NCBI RefSeq assembly: GCF_040219215.1
Contig: NZ_JAVJSX010000034.1
Span: 101,320-165,319, forward strand
DNA: 64,000 bases
From: Thalassobaculum_A sp040219215
GTDB taxonomy: Bacteria > Pseudomonadota > Alphaproteobacteria > Thalassobaculales > Thalassobaculaceae
Reading direction: 5' to 3'
The notes under the pieces were generated by a model that saw only the letters and a list, made by a program, of their open reading frames with translations, was not told the origin of the DNA and made no database searches. Made by a program: the position numbers and the translations under genes. Shown here one piece after another: positions 29,137 through 38,335 of this stretch (position 1 is its first letter; every line of letters starts with the position of its first letter).

Positions 29137-29401
29137 CCGCCGTCAGCACGATCACCGTCGACCCGCTCGCCAGCGGGGTGTCCAACGCCGCACGCTCGCC
29201 GTCGACGAACACGTTGATGTGGCGGCGGATCGCCGGGGTGGAGTCGCAGATCCGATCACGCATGCCGGGCCAGCGCGCGTTCAGGGCGTCGAGCGCTTCG
29301 TCCACGGTCGCGCCGGCCACCGCGACCCGGCGCGGCGATCCGGGAAACAGCCGTTGCAGGGCGCCCGGCAGGGTCACGACGACCATCGGCGGTTCCGTCA
29401 T
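29123..29401 (-). CDS. MoaD/ThiS-family ubiquitin-like sulphur carrier
   Basis: A 92-residue beta-grasp protein ending in Gly-Gly (VLTAVSGG), the hallmark of MoaD/ThiS sulphur carriers that are adenylated and thiocarboxylated. The middle has EALDALNARWPGMRDRI and the strand INVFVDGER. No moaE, thiG, moeB-like activator or other partner lies beside it. It follows the BNR-propeller gene by 6 bp, so it is cotranscribed with that gene and presumably works with it. Confidence 0.88.
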   Translation of the reverse strand: MTEPPMVVVTLPGALQRLFPGSPRRVAVAGATVDEALDALNARWPGMRDRICDSTPAIRRHINVFVDGERAALDTPLASGSTVIVLTAVSGG

Positions 29402-29407
29402 CGCCCG

Positions 29408-30490
29408 CTAGCCCTCGACCGTCAGGGTCTCCACCGACAGGATCGCCGGCAGGTGTTCGGCAATGCACTCCCAACGGTCGCCTTCATCGCGGCTGGCGAA
29501 CAACGCGCCCGAACTGGTTCCGAAGTACACGCCGGCGGAGTCCAGCGGATCGGTAGCCATTGCCTGGCGCAGCACCCCGAAATAGGCGTTCTGCTGCGGC
29601 AGGCCGTCGCGCAGGTCTTGCCAGGTACGGCCGGCGTCGCGGGTGCGCCAGACCGCGGCCTTGCCGTCCGGCACGTAGCGGCCGGCGGAGTCGCCGTTGA
29701 GCGGCAGGAGGTACAGCGTCTCCGGGTCACGGGGGTGGGCTGCCGCCGGGAAGCCGAAGGTCGAGGGCAGGCCGGCCTCGATGCTTTCCCAGCGCTTTCC
29801 GCCGTCGTCGCTGCGGTACATCCCGCAATGGTTCTGCTGGTACAGCCGGTCCGGCATGCCCGGGGCCGTCACCAGACAGTGAACGCACTGCCCGACCTCG
29901 GGGTAGTTCTGGCCTTCCGGCATGAAGTCGGCGCGGGTTCCGTGGTTGCGCGGCTCCCAGGTGTCGCCGCCGTCGGCGGTGTGGAACACCCCGGCGGTGG
30001 AGATGCCCACCCATAGCTGGCGGTCATCGTGCGGATGACGGACCAGGGAATGCAGGATCAGGCCGCCGCCTCCGGGCTGCCAATGCGGCTGCGAGGGATG
30101 GCGGCGCAGTCCTTCGACGTGCCGCCAGTTCTGGCCGGCGTCGGCGCTGTGGAACAGCCCCGCTGGCTGAACACCGGCGTACAGCCCGTCCGGGCCGGGA
30201 GCAATGCTCCATACCGCCTTGATCGGCTCCTCGCCGGCCGGATAGGCCAGTCCGGCGCTAGAATGCGTCCAGGTTTCGCCGAGGTCGGTGGACTTCCACA
30301 CGGCCGGTCCGAACCATTCGTTGCCACCGCCCCCATAGATCGTGCCCGTCCGGGGGTCGCCGATGACGTGGTTCATCGGCCAAGTCTCGCAGTATGGGCC
30401 ACGCAGGGTCCAACTCCGCCGCGCAGCGTCGCTTTCGGCGATGAACGCGCCTTTTTTCGTTCCGAGCAACAAAAGAACCCTGGTTGCCAT
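29408..30490 (-). CDS. BNR/sialidase-like beta-propeller protein
   Basis: A 360-residue soluble protein of the WD40/YVTN/BNR-repeat type. Asp-box repeats are visible, for example KSTDLGETW, HSADAGQNW, HTADGGDTW, RSDDGGKRW and RTRDAGRTW. It has no signal peptide and no sialidase catalytic set, so enzymatic activity is unproven; databases often label relatives as exo-alpha-sialidase or glycosyl hydrolase. It is followed directly by the MoaD-like gene. The promoter overlaps a 12-bp palindrome (30530-30541). Confidence 0.85.
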   Translation of the reverse strand: MATRVLLLLGTKKGAFIAESDAARRSWTLRGPYCETWPMNHVIGDPRTGTIYGGGGNEWFGPAVWKSTDLGETWTHSSAGLAYPAGEEPIKAVWSIAPGPDGLYAGVQPAGLFHSADAGQNWRHVEGLRRHPSQPHWQPGGGGLILHSLVRHPHDDRQLWVGISTAGVFHTADGGDTWEPRNHGTRADFMPEGQNYPEVGQCVHCLVTAPGMPDRLYQQNHCGMYRSDDGGKRWESIEAGLPSTFGFPAAAHPRDPETLYLLPLNGDSAGRYVPDGKAAVWRTRDAGRTWQDLRDGLPQQNAYFGVLRQAMATDPLDSAGVYFGTSSGALFASRDEGDRWECIAEHLPAILSVETLTVEG

Positions 30491-30529
30491 GTCGAGTTCC
30501 TTCAGCGTTTCGAGTGCGAAAGTTTATAA

Positions 30530-30541
30530 GTTGATATCAAC
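30530..30541. promoter_or_regulatory. 12-bp perfect palindrome over the BNR-gene promoter
   Basis: GTTGATATCAAC is perfectly self-complementary. On the minus strand it contains the proposed -10 TATCAA (30536-30531), 17 bp after a -35 TTGACG (30559-30554). A dimeric repressor bound here would block RNA polymerase at the BNR/MoaD-like operon. The site has the look of MarR-type operators, but no regulator gene is adjacent. Confidence 0.65.
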
Positions 30542-30604
30542 ATTAATGGATTGCGTCAACCCAGCGCCAGCTGAAACGATTCTTCTGAGCGCGGATTAAT
30601 CGAA

Positions 30605-30633
30605 GCGTCACAGACATTTCACCGAACTGTCAT
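30605..30633 (+). promoter_or_regulatory. PHO-box-like array upstream of ugpB
   Basis: Three 7-mers occur with an exact 11-bp period: GCGTCAC (30605), ATTTCAC (30616) and CTGTCAT (30627). The last is the consensus PhoB half-site, and the 11-bp spacing is that of a PHO box. A weak -10 (TAGGGT, 30644-30649) lies 10 bp downstream, where PhoB-activated promoters place it. Control of ugp genes by PhoB is well known in E. coli and rhizobia. Confidence 0.65.
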
Positions 30634-30850
30634 GCGTCCCGCCTAGGGTCCGGCCAACCCTGCGTGCCGGCGTATCCGCCGCAGAGTCCGTGTGTACCGT
30701 CCGACGGGTCGACCGGGATGATTCTCGTGTTCGAATCCGAAAATTCGGATGGACGCGTCGGACTCTTCGATTACTATGAAATGGATGGTCGGGTCGTGGG
30801 GGATGATCCGTCCCGTTTGCTGACGAAAACCCCCAGAGGGAGACGATTCC

Positions 30851-32176
30851 ATGACGTTGCACCGGAAGTTTGCCGCGGTCGCGGCAGGCGCCCTCGCACT
30901 GACCGTCGCCGGTCAGGCGTATGCGCAGACCGAGATTCAGTGGTGGCACGCGATGGGCGGCAAGCTCGGCGAGAAGGTCGAAGCGATCGCCGCCGGCTTC
31001 AACGCCAGCCAGAAGGACTACAAGGTGGTGCCCGTCTACAAGGGCAACTACACCGAGACCATGACCGGCGCGATCGCCGCGTTCCGCGCCAAGAAGCAGC
31101 CGCACATCGTGCAGGTCTTCGAAGTCGGCACCGCCACCATGATGGCGGCAAAGGGTGCGGTGTACCCGGTCTATCAGCTGATGAAGGACTCGGGCGCCAA
31201 GTTCGATCCGAGCGACTATCTGCCGTCGGTCACCGGCTACTACACCGACACCGCCGGCAACATGCTGTCGATGCCGTTCAACAGCTCGACCCCGGTCCTG
31301 TATTACAACAAGACCCAGTTCGAGAAGGCCGGCCTTGACCCGAACAAGCCGCCGAAGACCTGGCCCGAGATGGGCGAGTTCTCCAAGAAGCTGCAGGCCG
31401 CCGGCGTGGCGTGCGGCTTCACCACCGGCTGGCAGAGCTGGGTGCAGATCGAGAACTTCTCGGCTTGGCATAACGTCCCGATCGGCACCAAGGAGAACGG
31501 CTTCGCCGGTCTCGACACCGAGTTCCAGATCAACAGCCCGCTGCACGTCAAGCACATCGGCCAGCTTGCCGAGTGGCAGAAGACCAAGATCTTCGACTAC
31601 GGCGGACGCCGGTCGGACAGCGCACCGAAGTTCTATAATCAAGAGTGCGCCATGTACATGAACAGCTCGGCCGCCCTGGCCGGCATCAAGGCGAACGCCA
31701 AGGACTTCGAGTTCGGCGTCGGCATGCTGCCGTACTGGCCGGACGTTGCCGGCGCTCCGCAGAACTCGATCATCGGCGGCGCCACCCTGTGGGTGCTGAC
31801 CGGCCACAAGAAGGCCGAGTACAAGGGCGTGGCCGACTTCTTCAACTACCTGTCGTCCGCCGAAGTGCAGGCCGACTGGCACCAGTTCACGGGCTACCTG
31901 CCGATCACGACGGCGGCCTACGAACTGACCAAGCAGCAGGGCTTCTACGACAAGAACCCGGGCGCCGACGTCTCGATCAAGCAGATGACGCTGAACAAGC
32001 CGACCCCGAACTCCAAGGGCCTGCGGTTCGGCAGCTTCGTGCAGATCCGCGACATCTTCAACGACGAGCTCGAAGCCATCTGGGCCGGCACCAAGACCGC
32101 CCAGGAAGGTCTCGACACCGCCGTGTCGCGTGGCAACGACCTGCTGCGCAAGTTCGAAAAGGAAAACGGATCCTGA
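30851..32176 (+). CDS. ugpB: sn-Glycerol-3-phosphate ABC transporter, periplasmic binding protein
   Basis: A 441-residue type I importer binding protein. The signal peptide spans about residues 1-25 (cleavage after GQAYA). The mature start TEIQWWHAMGGKLGEKVE and the later GWQSWVQIENFSAWHN are characteristic of UgpB, which binds glycerol-3-phosphate and glycerophosphodiesters. It is first in ugpBAEC and is preceded by a PHO-box array. A strong hairpin separates it from ugpA, likely allowing a higher yield of the binding protein. Confidence 0.93.
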   Translation: MTLHRKFAAVAAGALALTVAGQAYAQTEIQWWHAMGGKLGEKVEAIAAGFNASQKDYKVVPVYKGNYTETMTGAIAAFRAKKQPHIVQVFEVGTATMMAAKGAVYPVYQLMKDSGAKFDPSDYLPSVTGYYTDTAGNMLSMPFNSSTPVLYYNKTQFEKAGLDPNKPPKTWPEMGEFSKKLQAAGVACGFTTGWQSWVQIENFSAWHNVPIGTKENGFAGLDTEFQINSPLHVKHIGQLAEWQKTKIFDYGGRRSDSAPKFYNQECAMYMNSSAALAGIKANAKDFEFGVGMLPYWPDVAGAPQNSIIGGATLWVLTGHKKAEYKGVADFFNYLSSAEVQADWHQFTGYLPITTAAYELTKQQGFYDKNPGADVSIKQMTLNKPTPNSKGLRFGSFVQIRDIFNDELEAIWAGTKTAQEGLDTAVSRGNDLLRKFEKENGS

Positions 32177-32196
32177 TCGGATCCGGTGCATAGTCA

Positions 32197-32233
32197 GCGC
32201 CCGGAAGGTCGGTCCGCCGATCCTTCCGGGCGC
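32197..32233 (+). terminator. Strong hairpin between ugpB and ugpA
   Basis: GCGCCCGGAAGG (32197-32208) pairs perfectly over 12 bp with CCTTCCGGGCGC (32222-32233). The 13-nt loop itself folds with TCGG/CCGA around a TCCG tetraloop, giving about 16 bp with one bulged T. Only a short TTT follows. It could be a partial terminator or, more likely, a 3' stabiliser of ugpB mRNA that lets the binding protein be made in excess over the permeases. Confidence 0.75.
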
Positions 32234-32274
32234 GTCCTTTCGCGCCGCCGTCGAGACAGCCGAGGCACAATGCC

Positions 32275-33159
32275 GTGATCAAACGCGTCACCTTCCGGCA
32301 CAAGTGGTTGCCCTACGCCCTGCTGGCGCCACAGCTGCTGATCACGCTGATCTTCTTCATCTGGCCGGCGAGCCAGGCGCTCTACCAGTCGGTGCTTCAG
32401 CAGGACGCCTTCGGCCTGCGCACCGCGTTCGTCGGCTGGGACAATTTCACCTATCTGTTCTCCGATCCGATCTACCTTGAGTCCTTTGACGTCACGATCG
32501 TGTTCAGCATCGCGGTCGCCCTGCTGTCGCTGTCGTTCGCGCTGATGCTGGCGGTGATGGCCGACCGGATCATCAAGGGCGCCACCACCTACAAGACCCT
32601 GCTGATCTGGCCGTACGCGGTCGCCCCGGCGATCGCCGGCGTGCTCTGGTACTTCATGTTCAACCCGGCGGTCGGCATCAACGCCTGGATCCTGCGCACG
32701 GTGTTCGGCTACGACTGGAACCACACCCTGAACGGCACCGACGCGCTGCTGCTGATCGTCATCGCGGCGGCCTGGAAGCAGATCAGCTACAATTTCCTGT
32801 TCTTCCTGGCCGGCCTGCAGGCGATCCCGCGCTCCCTGATCGAGGCCGCGGCAATCGACGGCGCCACGCCGTTCAAGCGGTTCTGGACGATCATCTTCCC
32901 GCTGTTGAGCCCGACCACCTTCTTCCTGGTGGTGGTCAACATCGTCTACGCCTTCTTCGATACCTTCGGCACCATCCACGCGACCACCCGCGGCGGCCCG
33001 GCGGGTGCCACCAACACACTGGTCTACAAGGTGTTCAATGATGGCTTCATCGGCCTCGATCTCGGTGGATCGGCGGCACAGTCGGTGGTGCTGATGGTCA
33101 TCGTCGTCACGCTGACGGTGGTGCAGTTCCGCTATATCGAGCGGCGGGTGGAGTACTGA
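32275..33159 (+). CDS. ugpA: Glycerol-3-phosphate ABC transporter permease UgpA
   Basis: A 294-residue inner-membrane permease with six hydrophobic segments. The coupling EAA motif is IEAAAIDGATPFKRFWTIIFP near residue 190. The N-terminus KWLPYALLAPQL and the segment ATTRGGPAGATNTLVYK are typical of UgpA/MalF-type permeases. It lies 98 bp after ugpB (across the hairpin) and 2 bp before ugpE. Confidence 0.95.
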   Translation: MIKRVTFRHKWLPYALLAPQLLITLIFFIWPASQALYQSVLQQDAFGLRTAFVGWDNFTYLFSDPIYLESFDVTIVFSIAVALLSLSFALMLAVMADRIIKGATTYKTLLIWPYAVAPAIAGVLWYFMFNPAVGINAWILRTVFGYDWNHTLNGTDALLLIVIAAAWKQISYNFLFFLAGLQAIPRSLIEAAAIDGATPFKRFWTIIFPLLSPTTFFLVVVNIVYAFFDTFGTIHATTRGGPAGATNTLVYKVFNDGFIGLDLGGSAAQSVVLMVIVVTLTVVQFRYIERRVEY

Positions 33160-33161
33160 CG

Positions 33162-34097
33162 ATGGTTGAGAACCGCCCCTGGCTGACGGTGTTCTCCCAC
33201 CTCGTGCTGATCCTCGGCATCGGCGTGGTGGTGTTGCCGCTGTGGGTCACGCTGGTCTCCTCGACCCACGCCGGCGAGGATCTGCTGCGTTCGCCGATCC
33301 CCATGTGGTTCGGCAACCAGATGTTCGAGAATTACAGCCAGATGCTGTCGTCCGGCATGAAGCACGTGTCGGGACAGCCGTTGACGGGGATGATGCTCAA
33401 CAGCCTGATCATGGCGTTGAGCATCGCGATCGGGAAGATCGCCATCTCGCTGATCGCGGCGTTCGCGATCTGCTACTTCCGGTTCCCGTTTCGCATGACC
33501 TGCTTCTGGATGATCTTCATCACCCTGATGCTGCCGGTCGAAGTCCGCATCCTGCCGACCTACGAAGTGATCGCCAACGTCTTCACCCCGCTGACCAAGC
33601 TGCTGGCGCTGCTCGGCTACGAGGGTACCGACGTGGTGATCGCCGGATTCTCGATCGACCTCGACGTCAGCATGCTGGACAGCTACGCCGGCCTGACCCT
33701 GCCGCTGATCGCCTCGGCGACCGCGACCTTCCTGTTCCGGCAGTTCTTTCTGACGGTTCCGGACGAGTTGACCGAGGCGGCGCGGATCGACGGTGCCGGG
33801 CCGATGAAGTTCTTCCGTGACATCCTGCTGCCGCTGTCGCGCACCAACATCGCGGCGCTGTTCGTGATCCTCTTCATCTACGGCTGGAACCAGTACCTCT
33901 GGCCGCTCCTGGTCACCACTGACCCGTCCTACGCCACCATCGTGATGGGCATCCAGCGCATGGTGAACGTGGCCGACATCGAACCGCAATGGAACCTGGT
34001 GATGGCGGCCAGCATGCTGGCGATGCTGCCGCCGGTGGCGATCGTCATCGGCATGCAGCGGCTGTTCGTCAAAGGCCTGGTTGAAACCGAGAAATAG
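33162..34097 (+). CDS. ugpE: Glycerol-3-phosphate ABC transporter permease UgpE
   Basis: A 311-residue inner-membrane permease with six predicted helices and the EAA loop LTEAARIDGAGPMKFFRDILLP. The segment YGWNQYLWPLLVT is typical of UgpE. It includes a slightly longer central region (VFTPLTKLLALLGYEGTDV) than classical UgpE, of about 280 residues. It follows ugpA by 2 bp and precedes ugpC by 11 bp. Confidence 0.95.
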   Translation: MVENRPWLTVFSHLVLILGIGVVVLPLWVTLVSSTHAGEDLLRSPIPMWFGNQMFENYSQMLSSGMKHVSGQPLTGMMLNSLIMALSIAIGKIAISLIAAFAICYFRFPFRMTCFWMIFITLMLPVEVRILPTYEVIANVFTPLTKLLALLGYEGTDVVIAGFSIDLDVSMLDSYAGLTLPLIASATATFLFRQFFLTVPDELTEAARIDGAGPMKFFRDILLPLSRTNIAALFVILFIYGWNQYLWPLLVTTDPSYATIVMGIQRMVNVADIEPQWNLVMAASMLAMLPPVAIVIGMQRLFVKGLVETEK

Positions 34098-34108
34098 GAA
34101 CACGGCGG

Positions 34109-35203
<1,095 letters not shown>

Positions 35204-35227
35204 CCCGCGAGGCCCGGCGCCGCGCGC

Positions 35228-36667
35228 TCAGCGGTGCCAGAACCCCGGCTCGAGCATCACCAGGACGGTCAGCAGCTCCAGCCGACCGAGCAGCATCGCG
35301 AACGACAGGATCCACTTCGCCGCATCCGGAAACGGCGCGAACGTGCCGGCGGGCCCGGCAATCGGCCCCAGGGCCGGGCCGACGTTGGTTATAGCCGTCG
35401 CCGCGGCGGAGAAGGCGGTGACCAGATCGAGCCCGGTGGCGGTCAGCGCCATGGTCGTCAGCGACGTCACCGCACCGGTCAGCAGCACGAACGCCATCAC
35501 CCCCTGCACCACTTCCGGACTGACCGCCCGGCTCTGATACACCTGGGCCACCACCCGGTGCGGCCGGATCAGTTCCTGGGTGATGATCCGGAACCGCTGG
35601 ATCAGCACCTGCCATCGGAAGATCTTCACCGCTCCGGCGGTCGACCCGGTGCAGCCGCCGCAGAACGTCAGCATCAGGGCCAGCGACGCGGCGAATGAAC
35701 CCCAGCTCTGCCAGTCGTAGGAGGCGAAGCCGGTCGTGGTGATGATCGAGGTGACCGAGAAGACGCCGTGGCGGATGGCGTCGATGGGGCTCTGCCCTGA
35801 GCCGGCCGCGGTTACCGCCATCAGTCCGCCGCCGATCAGGACGACACCCAGCATCGGCGGAATCTGGCTCCACGGCACGAAGCCCGATGTGCCGCGCAGA
35901 AGCTGGACGTAGAACAGGAACGGTGCGGCTCCCGCCAGCATGAAGACCACCGCCACCCACTGGGCGGCGGGCGAGAAGGCGCCGAACGAGCTGTCGTGGG
36001 TTGAGAATCCGCCCGTCGACACCGTTGCCATCGCGTGGTTCACCGCGTCGAACCCGCCCAGGCCGGCCAAGCCGTAGCCGATTGCCGACAGCACTGTCAG
36101 CCCCAGGTAGACGCTCAACAGCCAGGTCGCCAGCTCGCGCGGCCGGGCCAGGATCTTGTCGGAGGTGTCGGAGGACTCCCGGCTCATCAGCTGCATGCCG
36201 CCGACCCGCAGCAACGGCAGGACCGCGACCGCCATCACCACGATGCCGATGCCGCCGACCCACTGCAGCAGCGATCGCCACAACAGGACGCCCGGCGACA
36301 TCGCCTCAAGCCCGACGATCACCGTCGACCCGGTGGTGGTCAGGCCGCTGACCGCCTCGAAATACGCGTCGGCCAGGGACAGATTCGGTACCGTCCACAT
36401 GAACGGCAGAGCCGCCACCAGAGGCAGCACGATCCACAGGCTGGAGGTCAGCAGATACGCTTCGCGGATGCCGAGCTTGATCGGCGCACCCCGCGACGCC
36501 AGCACGGCGGTCGCACCCAGGAAGGCCGGCACGGCAATGCAGGGCAGGTACTCAGGGGCGTGATCGGCGTCGAGGGCCAGTTCGACCAGGGCGGGGATCA
36601 CCAGGGTCGCAGCCAACACCAGCACGAGCAGGCCGCCGATGAAAACGACCGGCCGGAACGAAGGCAT
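35228..36667 (-). CDS. trkH: TrkH-family potassium uptake protein (copy 1)
   Basis: A 479-residue K+ channel-like subunit of the Trk/Ktr system. The four pore loops and their filter segments are seen: SGLTTTGSTV, VSTGGFSTHD, ITTTGFASYD and ITNVGPALG, with all filter glycines kept. It has 8 or more membrane segments. TrkA, the gating partner that binds NAD(H), is not in the window. It lies downstream of a highly similar 479-residue paralogue (36792-38231), same strand, gap 124 bp, so it is a tandem duplication. Confidence 0.93.
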   Translation of the reverse strand: MPSFRPVVFIGGLLVLVLAATLVIPALVELALDADHAPEYLPCIAVPAFLGATAVLASRGAPIKLGIREAYLLTSSLWIVLPLVAALPFMWTVPNLSLADAYFEAVSGLTTTGSTVIVGLEAMSPGVLLWRSLLQWVGGIGIVVMAVAVLPLLRVGGMQLMSRESSDTSDKILARPRELATWLLSVYLGLTVLSAIGYGLAGLGGFDAVNHAMATVSTGGFSTHDSSFGAFSPAAQWVAVVFMLAGAAPFLFYVQLLRGTSGFVPWSQIPPMLGVVLIGGGLMAVTAAGSGQSPIDAIRHGVFSVTSIITTTGFASYDWQSWGSFAASLALMLTFCGGCTGSTAGAVKIFRWQVLIQRFRIITQELIRPHRVVAQVYQSRAVSPEVVQGVMAFVLLTGAVTSLTTMALTATGLDLVTAFSAAATAITNVGPALGPIAGPAGTFAPFPDAAKWILSFAMLLGRLELLTVLVMLEPGFWHR

Positions 36668-36791
36668 CTGTATCCCTCCAGCGAACCCCTGAGGTCGTGC
36701 GCGTCAACGTCTCGGGCGTCAACGGATCGGCAAAATGCAGGGAAAGCCCGCCCGGTACAAGCGCGAGTCCGATCCGGCGGCCCACCCCAAC

Positions 36792-38231
36792 TCAACGCTT
36801 CCAGAAATCGGGATCAAGCATCACGAGGACGGTCAGAAGTTCCAGCCGGCCGAGCAGCATGGCGAACGACAGGATCCATTTCGCGGTATCCGGCAGCGGT
36901 GCGAACGTCCCGGCCGGGCCGGCGATGGTTCCGAGGGCGGGACCGACATTGGTGACGGCGGTGGCGGCGGTGGAGAATGCGGTGACCAGGTCGAGCCCGG
37001 TTGCCGCCAGGGCCACCGTCACCAGCGCGGTAACCCCGCCGACCAGCAGCACGAATCCCATGACCCCCTGCACGACCTCCGGTCCGACCGGACGACCCTG
37101 GTATACCTGGGCCACGACCCGGTGCGGGCGGATCAGTTCCTGGGTGGTGATGCGAAACCGCCGGATCAGCACCTGCCAGCGGAAGATCTTCACCCCTCCG
37201 GTGGTCGAGCCGGTGCAGCCGCCGCAAAACGACAGGACCAGCGCCAGGGCGGCCGCAATCGGTCCCCAGGTCTGCCAGTCGTACGAGGCATAACCGGTGG
37301 TGGTGATGATCGAGGTCACCGTAAACACGCCGTGCCGTATGGCTTCCAGCACGTCGTGCCCGCTGTCGATCGCGGAGTAGGCCAGCAGGCCGCCGCCAAC
37401 CGCGACGACCCCGAGCATCGGCGGAATCTGGCTCCACGGCACGAAGCCGGACGTTCCGCGCAGCACCTGGACGTACAGCAGGAACGGAGCGGCACCCGCC
37501 AGCATGAAGACCACCGACACCCATTGCGCGGCCGGCGAGAAACTGCCCAGCGAGGTGTCGCGGGTGGAGAAACCGGCCGTCGATACCGTGGTCATGGCGT
37601 GGTTCAGCGCGTCGAACCCGCCCATCCCTGCGAAACCGTAGGCGATCGCCGCCAGGATCGTCATGCCGAGATAGACGCTGAGCAGCCAGGTTGCCAGTTC
37701 GCGCGGCCGGGCCAGGATCTTATCGGAGGTGTCCGAGGATTCCCGGCTCATCAGCTGCATGCCGCCGACCCGCAGCAGCGGCAGCACGGCGACGGCCATC
37801 ATGACGATGCCGATGCCGCCGACCCACTGCAGCATCGAACGCCACAGCAGAACGCCGGGCGGCAGGTCGTCGAGACCGGTAATCACGGTCGACCCGGTGG
37901 TGGTCAGGCCGCTGACCGCTTCGAAGTAGGCGTCGGTCAGCGACAGGTTCGGCACCGTCCACATGAACGGCAGGGCCGCCACCATCGGCAGCACGAACCA
38001 CAGTCCGGAGGTCAGCAGATAGGCTTCGCGCAGCCCGAGCTTCATCGGCCCGCCGCGGGACGCCAGAACGGCGGTCGCGCCCAGGAACAACGGCACGGCG
38101 ACGCACGGCAGATACTCCGCGGCATGATCCGCTTCGAGCGCCAGTTCGACCAGTGCGGGGATCGCCATGGTCGCGGACAGCACCAGAACGAGAATGCCGC
38201 CGATGAACACGACGGGCCGAAACGCAGGCAT
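36792..38231 (-). CDS. trkH: TrkH-family potassium uptake protein (copy 2)
   Basis: A 479-residue protein, the same length as copy 1 and near-identical in many blocks (PRELATWLLSVYLG, QIPPMLGVV, TQELIRPHRVVAQVYQ). The filter segments are SGLTTTGSTV, VSTAGFSTRD, ITTTGYASYD and VTNVGPALG, so the filter glycines remain. It differs mainly in the loop before pore 3 and at scattered positions. The start was set at the ATG at 38231 (MPAFRPVVF) behind a G-rich ribosome site. It diverges from the SLC13 gene across 104 bp. Confidence 0.92.
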   Translation of the reverse strand: MPAFRPVVFIGGILVLVLSATMAIPALVELALEADHAAEYLPCVAVPLFLGATAVLASRGGPMKLGLREAYLLTSGLWFVLPMVAALPFMWTVPNLSLTDAYFEAVSGLTTTGSTVITGLDDLPPGVLLWRSMLQWVGGIGIVMMAVAVLPLLRVGGMQLMSRESSDTSDKILARPRELATWLLSVYLGMTILAAIAYGFAGMGGFDALNHAMTTVSTAGFSTRDTSLGSFSPAAQWVSVVFMLAGAAPFLLYVQVLRGTSGFVPWSQIPPMLGVVAVGGGLLAYSAIDSGHDVLEAIRHGVFTVTSIITTTGYASYDWQTWGPIAAALALVLSFCGGCTGSTTGGVKIFRWQVLIRRFRITTQELIRPHRVVAQVYQGRPVGPEVVQGVMGFVLLVGGVTALVTVALAATGLDLVTAFSTAATAVTNVGPALGTIAGPAGTFAPLPDTAKWILSFAMLLGRLELLTVLVMLDPDFWKR

Positions 38232-38335
38232 ACCCCTCCCCCCGTCGGAACCCTGACCCCCTAGCTTGCGTTGGGCGACGCGGGGTCGATGAGCCGGTAA
38301 GGTGTCTTGATCTCCTCCTATGCACAAGAGCGTCC

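Larger units (their letters stand above)
30491..30850. other. Divergent regulatory region between the BNR gene and ugpB
   Basis: A 360-bp gap without a gene. Towards the BNR gene it holds TTGACG-17 bp-TATCAA with a palindrome over the -10. Towards ugpB it holds the PHO-box-like array at 30605-30633 and a leader of about 200 nt. The last 20 bp contain the ugpB ribosome site (AGAGGGAGACG). Confidence 0.75.

Noticed and set aside
30608..32191. A 527-codon minus-strand frame opposite ugpB
   Set aside because: It is rich in Arg/Gly/Ala/Val with no family pattern, and lies fully against ugpB and its regulatory region.
36735..38264. A 509-codon plus-strand frame opposite the second trkH
   Set aside because: The composition is that of an antisense shadow (Arg, Gln, His, Gly), and the trkH frame is clear.
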